Below, in pieces: positions 7,899 to 14,645 of a stretch of DNA of 15,724 nucleotides; positions within the stretch are counted from its first letter, which is position 1; every line of letters begins with the position of its first letter. The notes under the pieces are model-generated. The model saw only the letters and a program-made list of their open reading frames with translations. It made no database searches and was not told the DNA's origin. Source of the stretch: an uncultured Planctomycetales bacterium (lineage in GTDB: Bacteria; Planctomycetota; Planctomycetia; Pirellulales; Thermoguttaceae); contig CALARR010000168.1 of NCBI GenBank assembly GCA_937889015.1, positions 1-15,724 of the forward strand. The letters run 5' to 3'. A program made the translations under genes and the position numbers.

Positions 7899-9719
7899 AT
7901 GAGCAACGACGTTTTCGACAGCAGTGACGCGGCCCGACACTCTCGCCCCCTGAAAGCCGTTCGCTACCTGACGCTCGACGGTCCCTTCAGCCTGGAACAA
8001 GGTGGTCAGTTACCGCAGGTCGTGGTGGCCTACGAGACCTGGGGCCAGCTCAACGCCGCGCGCGACAACGCCGTGCTCATTTGCCATGCCCTGTCGGGCG
8101 ATTCGCACGCCGCGCGGCACGATCCCGACGACGATCCCGGCTGGTGGGATCTGGTCGTCGGCCCCGGTCGCTCGATCGACACCGATCGCTATTTCGTCAT
8201 CTGCCCCAATATCCTGGGCGGATGCCGCGGGACCACCGGCCCCAACAGCATCAACCCCGACACCGGACAGCCCTACGCCGCCGACTTCCCCGTCATCACC
8301 GTGGGCGATATGGTCCAGGTCCAGCGGCAACTGGTCGACCATCTGGGGATCGATCGCTTGCGCGCCGTGGTCGGCGGATCGCTGGGAGGACACATGGCCC
8401 TGCAATGGGCCACCGCGCTGCCCGACCGCCTGCAGGGCGTCGTGGCCTTGGCCACCAGCCCCCGGCTCACCAGCCAGGCCATGGCCTTCGACATTGTGGG
8501 CCGCAATGCGATCCTCCGCGATCCCAGCTATGAGGGCGGAGACTACTATGCCCACGGCGTCGGGCCCTCGGTGGGCCTGGCCCTGGCGCGGATGCTGGGC
8601 CACATCACCTATCTGTCGCGCGAGGCCATGATGCGCAAGTTCGATCCGCATCGCCTTCGGCCTCAGGACGTGCGCAGCCAGTTCGAGACCAAGTTCTCCG
8701 TCGGCTCCTACCTGGCCTACCAGGGCGACAAGTTCGTCGAGCGTTTCGATGCCAACAGCTACCTCACGTTGACCATGGCCATGGACCTGTTCGACCTGGG
8801 TCAGACGGCCGAGGAACTGGCCGAACGATTCCGCGCCACAACCTGCCGCTGGCTGGTGGTGAGTTTCAGCAGCGATTGGCTCTTCGCCCCCTTCCAATCG
8901 CAACAGATCGTCGACGCCCTCATCGCCAACGACCGGCCGGTCAGTTACTGCAACGTGCAAAGCTCGTGTGGCCACGATGCGTTCCTCCTGGCCGACAATC
9001 TCGACAGCTATGGGACCATGCTGCACGCCTTCCTGCAAAACCTGGAAGAGGCCCCGGAACTGCCGGCCGAGGAAGACAACGGCGAGGGCGACCTTCCGCC
9101 TGTCGTCCACGCACCAACCAGCATCTTCCATCGCCGGCGAATCGACTACGACTCGATCCTGGAACTGATTCCCGCTCAGGCCAGTGTCTTGGACCTGGGC
9201 TGCGGACATGGCGGTCTCCTGGCCCAACTCCGGCAGCGCGGCCACCGCGCCATGGGCGTCGAAAACGATGAACGCTCGCTGGTGACCTGCGTCCGCCGCG
9301 GTCTGGACGTGGTGCAGGCCGACCTTAACCAGGGCCTGGCCCCGTTCCGCGACGGGCAATTCGACTGCGTGGTGCTCTCCCAGACCCTGCAGGCCGTGAT
9401 GAACGTGGAGAAGGTCATCGACGAAATGCTCCGCGTGGGACGCCTGGGCATCGTCAGCTTCCCCAACTTCGGCTACTGGAAGCTCCGCCAGCAATTGGCC
9501 GAAGAAGGCCGCGCGCCCCGATCCGGAACCTTCCTCGGCTACGCCTGGTACAACTCGCCCAACGTGCGATTCCTGACCATCGACGACTTCCGCGAATTCT
9601 GCCAGAACAAGGCCATCCGCATCCTGCAGCAGGTGGCCCTCGACACGCAGGCCGACCAACGCGTCGACGAGGATCCCAACCGCAACGCCGACGTGGCCGT
9701 GGTGGTCATCAGCCACTGA
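7899..9719 (+). CDS. metX: MetX-MetW fusion: homoserine O-acyltransferase plus MetW
   Basis: Predicted 606-residue cytoplasmic fusion. Residues 1-380 are MetX, an alpha/beta-hydrolase that transfers an acyl group from acyl-CoA to homoserine. Visible are ICHALSGDSHA, NILGGCRGTTGP, the nucleophile elbow GGSLGGH with S161, SSDWLF with D326 and CGHDAF with H359, a complete catalytic triad. Residues 383-412 are an acidic, proline-containing linker. Residues 413-606 are MetW, a Rossmann methyltransferase-like protein with the SAM-type loop VLDLGCGHGG (430-439), then LSQTLQAV and GIVSFPNFGYWKLR. In Pseudomonas putida, separate metX and metW genes both act in methionine synthesis, so the fusion fixes their partnership 1:1. 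Acetyl versus succinyl specificity was not resolved from sequence; the neighbouring metY favours acetyl. No strong Shine-Dalgarno precedes the ATG. Confidence 0.95.
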   Translation: MSNDVFDSSDAARHSRPLKAVRYLTLDGPFSLEQGGQLPQVVVAYETWGQLNAARDNAVLICHALSGDSHAARHDPDDDPGWWDLVVGPGRSIDTDRYFVICPNILGGCRGTTGPNSINPDTGQPYAADFPVITVGDMVQVQRQLVDHLGIDRLRAVVGGSLGGHMALQWATALPDRLQGVVALATSPRLTSQAMAFDIVGRNAILRDPSYEGGDYYAHGVGPSVGLALARMLGHITYLSREAMMRKFDPHRLRPQDVRSQFETKFSVGSYLAYQGDKFVERFDANSYLTLTMAMDLFDLGQTAEELAERFRATTCRWLVVSFSSDWLFAPFQSQQIVDALIANDRPVSYCNVQSSCGHDAFLLADNLDSYGTMLHAFLQNLEEAPELPAEEDNGEGDLPPVVHAPTSIFHRRRIDYDSILELIPAQASVLDLGCGHGGLLAQLRQRGHRAMGVENDERSLVTCVRRGLDVVQADLNQGLAPFRDGQFDCVVLSQTLQAVMNVEKVIDEMLRVGRLGIVSFPNFGYWKLRQQLAEEGRAPRSGTFLGYAWYNSPNVRFLTIDDFREFCQNKAIRILQQVALDTQADQRVDEDPNRNADVAVVVISH

Positions 9720-9859
9720 CGGCGACCCTTATTGCGTCTCAGGTAAGTAATGCCGTGAGGCCGACCATCGGGAGGCCGGTTTTGCCGGGCAACCGCCGGA
9801 ACAGCCACGACATTCCTTTTCTGACACCCAATAAACCCCCAATCCGCTCGTGACGGCGA

Positions 9860-11341
9860 TCACCGTCGCGCATAGCGCTTGCGGCGTGCCGGGGTTCGAC
9901 GCCGCGACCGTCGCGGCCGATCGACCACGAAGGCCCGCATTCCCTGCCAGAAAATCCCCAGCGCCCCGATGGCCGCCAGCACGCTCTTGATCTGCTCCGG
10001 TCGGGTCGTGCCCAACAATTCTGGCCAATTCAGCGTCAGCGGCGCCTCCGCGCCCGCACCGGCCCCCACGGCGGCCGTCGGCACCGGCGTCAACTCGGCC
10101 CTCTCCGGCGACGGGTCATCCGAAGTGGCGGCCACGGACGACGATCGTTCCACCGCGTAGGGCGCCATCGCCACGCGCGCCACCTCGTTGGAGTGCGGCT
10201 GGCTGGCGAGCGTGCCGGACGTTCCTCCCGCCGCAAACGCACGCCCCCCCTGGGACGACGTGTCTTCGCGGGTTGCGTCGCTCTCCGCGGAAGTCACGGC
10301 CACCAGGCGCGACGGTTCGCTGGCCTGACCGGCCCGAGGCTTGCCTCCACCACGGCGCGTGGCGATCGAGCCGCTCGACACCGCCTCGGGACGCGCGGGC
10401 GACCACTGCGAGGACGTGCTCTCCGCAGCCCAGGCCGCAACGCCTCCTGCGGAAACCGGAGGCGCCGCCGGCGACCAGACCCCGTGTTCCGCGGTCGGCG
10501 TCACCGCCGTCGCACGCCGCGTTTCGGCTGCCTGAACGGATGCCTCGGCCGACTGCTGCGCCACCTGGACGGGCGAAGGCTCCAGACGCTGGAAATCGTC
10601 CAGTACGGTCAACAGAAAGGCGCGCACCCGACCGCCGTAGCTGCCCATCGTCCGCCCCGACGAGGTGCCAAACAGGACGCCCGACAACTCGCCTTTGGCG
10701 TTGAAAATCGGCCCGCCCGAGTCTCCTTGCCGCGCGCCCACCGACAACTCGACGATCTCCTGCGGCATGTTCCCGCTGGGGGCATAGTAGTCCGTACACC
10801 GCCCGCTCGCCATGCGATACGAGCCGCTGCCGTAGCCGGCGATCGTCAAGGGCTCTCCGCGCAGCGGCAGATAGGTCGCAATCGGGACCGGCTGCACGTC
10901 GGGCCGCCAGATCGCCAGCGCGGCCAGGTCCCAGTCGCGATCGGTCCGCAACAGCCGCGCCCAGGAACGAAAACCGTTGGGAAAAACCACGGCAATCGGT
11001 CCGCGCGCGTCGCGCACCACGTGCCAGTTGCTGACCACTAATCCCAGGTTGCCCGTGGTCCCCACCAGCGTGCCCGATCCCAACGACATGCCGTTGCCTT
11101 CCGGCACAATCACCCGGCAGACAGCCGGATGTGCCGCGGCGTCGTGCCGGCCCACGAAGCTCTGCGTTAAAGGAGCGCCGGGAGCGGCCGCGGGATCGTT
11201 GTAGTAGCGACCGGCAGCGGTGGCCGACTCGGCGCGGAACGATGGCGCACCGGGTGTGCTCGCCGCATCAGAATAATACGGCGCAGCCCCGACCATGGTG
11301 GTCGGCAACAGCAGGGCCGCCAGTGCCAACGGACGGATCAC
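9860..11341 (-). CDS. Trypsin-like serine protease with low-complexity stalk and Arg-rich tail
   Basis: Predicted 493-residue exported S1-type protease. A signal peptide (1-19, LALAALLLPTTMVGA) is followed by two short repeats, YYSDAASTPGAP (22-33) and YYNDPAAAPGAP (46-57). The protease core spans about 65-250, with SNWHVV (H107), DRDWDLAAL (D138) and GARQGDSGGP (S208) forming a complete triad. Residues 255-445 are a low-complexity Ala/Ser/Pro/Thr-rich region. A hydrophobic segment at about 451-467 (IKSVLAAIGALGIF) is followed by a tail of about 20 residues dominated by arginine and lysine, suggesting a C-terminal membrane anchor with the tail inside. The start is GTG at 11341, with AAAGG about 10 bases upstream. 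It converges with metX-metW over a 140-bp gap (9720-9859) in which no strong terminator was found. Substrate unknown. Confidence 0.85.
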   Translation of the reverse strand: MIRPLALAALLLPTTMVGAAPYYSDAASTPGAPSFRAESATAAGRYYNDPAAAPGAPLTQSFVGRHDAAAHPAVCRVIVPEGNGMSLGSGTLVGTTGNLGLVVSNWHVVRDARGPIAVVFPNGFRSWARLLRTDRDWDLAALAIWRPDVQPVPIATYLPLRGEPLTIAGYGSGSYRMASGRCTDYYAPSGNMPQEIVELSVGARQGDSGGPIFNAKGELSGVLFGTSSGRTMGSYGGRVRAFLLTVLDDFQRLEPSPVQVAQQSAEASVQAAETRRATAVTPTAEHGVWSPAAPPVSAGGVAAWAAESTSSQWSPARPEAVSSGSIATRRGGGKPRAGQASEPSRLVAVTSAESDATREDTSSQGGRAFAAGGTSGTLASQPHSNEVARVAMAPYAVERSSSVAATSDDPSPERAELTPVPTAAVGAGAGAEAPLTLNWPELLGTTRPEQIKSVLAAIGALGIFWQGMRAFVVDRPRRSRRRTPARRKRYARR

Positions 11342-11434
11342 GTCAACGAGGCCTTTCGAACCGGCTCCCGAACCGATCGCCCCGGCTAGCTCCGTCGACC
11401 CTGCCAGCCGCCGCGATCGTCCGAAAAACGGTCC

Positions 11435-11566
11435 TCACTTGGCCCCTGTTCGTTGCGCATCCTGCCGTCGCACTTCATTCCGCACAATCCGCTTCAACAA
11501 CTCCTGGCGGAGTCTTTCCAACTCGGCGGATCGTGGCGACGGCTTGGCGATGGGTTCCAGGGGCAT
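11435..11566 (-). CDS. Small 43-residue charged helical protein, unknown function
   Basis: A 44-codon frame from ATG 11566 to TGA 11435, encoding a protein beginning MPLEPIAKPSPRSAELERLR and ending AQRTGAK. The middle (about 13-36) is predicted to be a strongly charged amphipathic helix with regular Leu/Ile spacing (AELERLRQELLKRIVRNEVRR). It starts only three bases after the stop codon of the broken ribbon-helix-helix gene, which suggests translational coupling, and it ends 93 bases before the protease gene on the same strand. I do not recognise a named family. Support comes from tight spacing, protein-like composition and the nature of its partner, not from homology. A chance frame of this length cannot be excluded. 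Confidence 0.5.
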   Translation of the reverse strand: MPLEPIAKPSPRSAELERLRQELLKRIVRNEVRRQDAQRTGAK

Positions 11567-11569
11567 GGG

Positions 11570-11820
11570 CTACGCGGCGATGGGTCGGCCGCCTCTGAGG
11601 TCTTCGGCTCGAATGGGGAAGTCCAGGCCCTGATGGAACGGGTCCTTCAGCCGACGCAACTCGCTCCGCAAGGCCTCCTCGGCCAGACGGTCAGCGTCAT
11701 CCGCACCGGATACCCGGCCCGAGAGACGGCTGCGTCGCGTGCTTCCTCCAACAGGTCCTCAGGCAGGCGCCACGTTGCCCGGACCTTCCGTGATCCGGTC
11801 TCGCGACGGCCCCTTGCCAC
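11570..11820 (-). pseudogene. Ribbon-helix-helix (ParG/CopG-like) DNA-binding protein, frameshifted
   Basis: Read with one added base, this is an 83-residue protein starting at GTG 11820. A basic N-terminus is followed by the strand KVRATWRL (12-19), helix PEDLLEEARDAAV (20-32), the turn YPVRMTL and helix DRLAEEALRSELRRLK (44-59), then a tail ending DLRGGRPIAA. This strand-helix-helix layout matches short RHH repressors and antitoxins. In the given sequence the first part runs in one frame to MTL (CTG at 11694-11692) and the second continues in another frame from GAC at 11692. Exactly one base is missing near 11692-11693, and the unrepaired frame stops at 11647 after 57 residues. The total of 251 bases is one short of 84 codons. 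A strong Shine-Dalgarno (GAGGAGAGG, 11834-11826) sits 5 bases before the start. It could be a real inactivation or a sequencing error. Confidence 0.65.
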
Positions 11821-11825
11821 CAGGG

Positions 11826-11834
11826 CCTCTCCTC
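11826..11834 (-). promoter_or_regulatory. Strong Shine-Dalgarno for the broken RHH gene
   Basis: GAGGAGAGG on the minus strand, five bases before GTG 11820. An in-frame TGA lies just upstream, so it fixes the start of this gene. It is the strongest ribosome-binding site in the window. Confidence 0.6.
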
Positions 11835-11877
11835 ATCCGAGACACGAATTGCTGCAAACGTCTTACGCTGGAGTTGT

Positions 11878-11899
11878 TTCGACCGAACCTCGAGTCGAG
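11878..11899. promoter_or_regulatory. Tandem inverted repeats, possible operator
   Basis: Two adjacent perfect inverted repeats, TTCG-AC-CGAA (11878-11887) and CTCGA-G-TCGAG (11889-11899), separated by one base, 57-79 bases upstream of the RHH gene start. RHH proteins usually bind short palindromes in their own promoters, so these could be the autoregulatory site. The binding role is inferred. Confidence 0.3.
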
Positions 11900-12296
11900 C
11901 CTAAATCTGGCCGCGCGCCACGAACCTCCTTATCCGACTCGAAATGGCGGCACAACCACCCCACTCCCCCTGCAACTCCCAATCTAACCCGGAAGCGACC
12001 AAGGCCACGCCTGCCGCCCGGCATTGCCACACAGGACCGTTGCCACCCCAACCCCACGCACGCGCCCCACCTCAATGGCGGGGCACTTCTCTCCATCGAC
12101 TTTGCGGTGTATGACCTGTTCTTGGTGCAAGCCATTCCCATCCATACCAGATGGGGGACAAGGACTCCCACCGGGCCAGAACCGAGGCTGCGTCCCAGCC
12201 TGCAGAACGTATTGAGCCCGGAGATTCCAGAGGGGTGCTGCGCGGTGTCATGCTCCTCGTCCCTCGCCCCCCGCGACCCACTGCCAGAACGACCCA
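11900..12296. other. Gene-free region with minus-strand hairpins
   Basis: No convincing gene in any frame. A plus-strand frame crosses it (from 11453) but has no family features and runs antisense to the RHH pair. On the minus strand two hairpins can form. GCCCCGCC/GGTGGGGC closes a 5-base loop at 12084-12064, with one pair that is G-U on the minus strand and an A-C mismatch on plus. CCCATC/GATGGG with a 7-base loop lies at 12155-12137. Pyrimidine-rich heptamers CTCGTCC and CTCGCCC occur at 12256-12269. There is no recognisable tRNA, SRP RNA or tmRNA motif. It may hold a small RNA or a long leader for the minus-strand genes, or nothing. Confidence 0.35.
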
Positions 12297-14123
12297 ATGA
12301 CCGCTTCTCCCGCTCTTCCTGAAGCCCTGGCCCAAGGTGTCTTGGTCTTCGACGGCGCCATGGGTACCGAGATCTATCGCCACCATGTGTTCACCAACCG
12401 TTGCTTCGACGAGTTGAGCCTCTCCGATCCCAAGCTGATCCGCCAGATCCATACGGCCTATCGCGATGCCGGAGCGGACGTGCTCACCACCAATACGTTC
12501 GGCGCCAATCGCCTGATGTTGGCCAAATTCGGCCTCGCCGAACGGCTCCGCGAGATCATCCTGGCCGGGGCGCGCCTGGCGCGCGAGGTGGCCGATTCCT
12601 CGGACCGACCGGTGTACGTGGCCGGGTCCGTAGGCCCCCTGCTCGCCTCGTCCCAGGAAGAGCACCAGATCGAACAACTGCTGGCCGAGCATGCCGCCAT
12701 CCTACACGAAGGGGGCGCGGACGTGATCCTCTTCGAAACCCAGCCTTCGCGCAAAGCCCTGGAGCATTGTGCGGCCGCCATGCGGCGTCTGCCCGACGTG
12801 CCCTACATCCTCTCCTTCGCGATCACCGACCGCGTTGAAACGGCCTCCGGCGAGACCGTCGACCGCATGCTGGCCCCCTTGCCGCCCGACGTCCCCCAAC
12901 CCATTGCCTGGAGCATGAACTGCGGCACCGGGCCGGACGGTCTGCTGGGCGCCGTGGAACGCGCCGTACACCTCACCGCCTTGCCCTTGATCGTGATGCC
13001 CAACGCCGGCATTCCCAAGGAGGTCGAGAACCGCCGCATCTACTTCTGCTCGCCCGAGTATCTCGCCGAGTATGCCAAGCGCTACATCTCCTTGGGCGCG
13101 GCGGGCGTCGGCGGCTGCTGCGGCACCACCCCCGACCATATCGCCGAAATGGCGCGCACGGTCAAGCCGCTGTTTCGCTCGCGCCGCGCGGTGGTCGTGG
13201 AAACCGCCGCCACGGCCGAGCCCAAGCCACCAGCGCCCTTCGCCGACAAGTCGCGTTTCGCCTGGCATCTGGCCCAACGCCACTGGGTCACGACCGTGGA
13301 GTTGGTGCCGCCGCGCGGCTTCGATCTCTCCGACACGATCCGCAAGAGCAAGGCTCTGTACCGGCAAGGCGTCGACGCGATCAACATCCCCGACGGCCCG
13401 CGCGCCAGCTCGCGCATCTCGCCCCTGGTCACGGCCGATCGCATCCAGAAGGAGGCCCAGATCGAGGCCATCCTGCACTTCTGTTGCCGCGATCGTAACC
13501 TGATCGGCATGCAGGCCGACCTGCTGGCCTGCGCCGCCTGCGATATCCGCAACATCCTCTTCGTGACCGGCGATCCGCCCAAGTTGGGCAACTACCCCCA
13601 CGCCACCGGCGTGTTCGACGCCGACTCGATCGGCATGGCGGCCGTGCAGCGGCGACTCAACTGCGGAATCGACCTGGGCGGACAGGCCATCGACCCGCAA
13701 ACCCGGGCCGTGATCGGAGTGGGCCTGGACCCAACGGCCTTGGATCAGGCGCGCGAGCTTGACCGCTTTCGCCAGAAGGTCGAATCCGGGGCCGAATTCG
13801 CCATCACCCAGCCCGTCTTCGACCCCGAGGCCCTGCTCCGCTTTCTCGATCAGGTGCAGCCCTACGGCATTCCTATTCTGGCCGGTATCTGGCCCTTGGC
13901 CAGTTACCGCAACGCGTCGTTCATGCAGAACGAAGTGCCCGGCGTGGTGATTCCCGACTCGATCATGCAGCGCATGGCGTCCGTGACCAGCCGCGAGGAC
14001 CAGTTGAAAGTGGGTGTTGAGATCGCGCGCGAATCGATCCAACGCGTCCGCGACCGCGTGGCCGGCGTGCAGGTCAGCGCGCCTTTGGGCAAGATCGAAA
14101 CCGCCCTGGCCGTGCTGGCGTAG
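12297..14123 (+). CDS. Homocysteine S-methyltransferase/methylenetetrahydrofolate reductase fusion
   Basis: Predicted 608-residue cytoplasmic bifunctional enzyme of the type seen in Bacillus YitJ. Residues 10-295 are the Zn-dependent homocysteine-binding barrel: LVFDGAMGTEIY, TTNTFGANR, and zinc ligands C209 (MNCGTG) and C274-C275 (GGCCGTT). After a linker rich in Ala and Pro (about 300-318), residues 320-608 are MetF-like methylenetetrahydrofolate reductase. Visible are TTVELVPPRG with the conserved acid E335, GDPP (425-428) and FAITQPVFDP with Q505. The fusion can reduce CH2-THF and present a methyl group to homocysteine. The folate-binding pterin and B12 domains of MetH are absent, so the methyl donor used here is not obvious. 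It lies about 2.6 kb from metY-metXW on the same strand. The ATG has no clear Shine-Dalgarno. It converges with hemP over 53 bases. Confidence 0.92.
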   Translation: MTASPALPEALAQGVLVFDGAMGTEIYRHHVFTNRCFDELSLSDPKLIRQIHTAYRDAGADVLTTNTFGANRLMLAKFGLAERLREIILAGARLAREVADSSDRPVYVAGSVGPLLASSQEEHQIEQLLAEHAAILHEGGADVILFETQPSRKALEHCAAAMRRLPDVPYILSFAITDRVETASGETVDRMLAPLPPDVPQPIAWSMNCGTGPDGLLGAVERAVHLTALPLIVMPNAGIPKEVENRRIYFCSPEYLAEYAKRYISLGAAGVGGCCGTTPDHIAEMARTVKPLFRSRRAVVVETAATAEPKPPAPFADKSRFAWHLAQRHWVTTVELVPPRGFDLSDTIRKSKALYRQGVDAINIPDGPRASSRISPLVTADRIQKEAQIEAILHFCCRDRNLIGMQADLLACAACDIRNILFVTGDPPKLGNYPHATGVFDADSIGMAAVQRRLNCGIDLGGQAIDPQTRAVIGVGLDPTALDQARELDRFRQKVESGAEFAITQPVFDPEALLRFLDQVQPYGIPILAGIWPLASYRNASFMQNEVPGVVIPDSIMQRMASVTSREDQLKVGVEIARESIQRVRDRVAGVQVSAPLGKIETALAVLA

Positions 14124-14176
14124 AGACGGCGTCGGGGAGCCCGTTCGGTCCCTGCCGTAGTCGTTACGCAGCGGCT

Positions 14177-14419
14177 CTACTTGGTCAAGTACAGCTTGCC
14201 CGAGGCGGTCAGACGCAGGCGATACATGTCGCTGCCGTGCTCGATCAAGACTTGCCGCCGACCCTGCAGTAGCTCGTCGGAGCGATAGATCAAAGCCGCT
14301 TGGTCCACCCCATCGGTCGGCTTGGCCCCCGGTAACGGTGCGCGCGGAACAGGATCGTGGTCGGACTCCGCAGGGCGGACTCCGGCTTCTTGCGGCGGGC
14401 CCGGATTGTCTTCAATCAT
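14177..14419 (-). CDS. hemP: Hemin uptake protein HemP family
   Basis: Predicted 80-residue protein whose C-terminal 35 residues match the HemP family pattern: SDELLQGRRQVLIEHGSDMY, then RLRLTASGKLYLTK, with the usual GKLxLTK end. HemP proteins are short (about 40-80 residues), lie near haem/iron uptake genes in many bacteria and are implicated in haem uptake regulation. The N-terminal 45 residues are proline- and acid-rich and probably disordered. The start is uncertain: ATG 14419 (MIEDNPG) gives 80 residues, while ATG 14470 would give 97; neither has a good Shine-Dalgarno. No receptor, TonB/ExbB or Fur-box-like site is visible here, so it is an orphan within the window. It could be co-transcribed with the HD-GYP regulator upstream, across a 226-bp gap (14420-14645) in which I see nothing else. 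Confidence 0.8.
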   Translation of the reverse strand: MIEDNPGPPQEAGVRPAESDHDPVPRAPLPGAKPTDGVDQAALIYRSDELLQGRRQVLIEHGSDMYRLRLTASGKLYLTK

Positions 14420-14645
14420 GGTCGGTCGAGGGTTGTGATGCGCGGCAGCCCATGGCGACTGCTTCGCCATCGGTGGCGAAAGACTCGTCGCGCGGTTGCT
14501 GGCTCACGGCGATCGGCCATCACGACCGATTCGGCGTATCTGCTGGCGGGCGCAAGGAAAGGGGTGGTTACGTTGGCCGCAGCGCCGGATAGCGGCTCGG
14601 CGGCGTGTATGCCCAGTGCAAAGCGCGTTCCAATGCCAGCGCGAT

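Noticed and set aside
8010..9716. 568-codon minus-strand open frame antisense to metX-metW
   Set aside because: A mirror-frame shadow of a gene with an intact catalytic triad. The composition (His/Val/Gly/Gln-rich) is typical of reversed GC-rich coding sequence.
9720..9859. Bidirectional terminator between metX-metW and the protease
   Set aside because: Only a 4-bp stem (CCGG around TTTTG, 9776-9788) and a 5-bp stem over the protease stop (9852-9867) were found, neither with a U-run.
12115..12180. tRNA-like pair of arms with 7-base loops
   Set aside because: There is no T-loop consensus, no acceptor stem pairing and no D-arm on either strand.
11453..12322. 289-codon plus-strand open frame across the intergenic region
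   Set aside because: Its product is Arg/Pro/Ser-rich with no domain signal, it runs antisense to the coherent RHH and small-ORF frames, and it overlaps the start of the methyltransferase gene.
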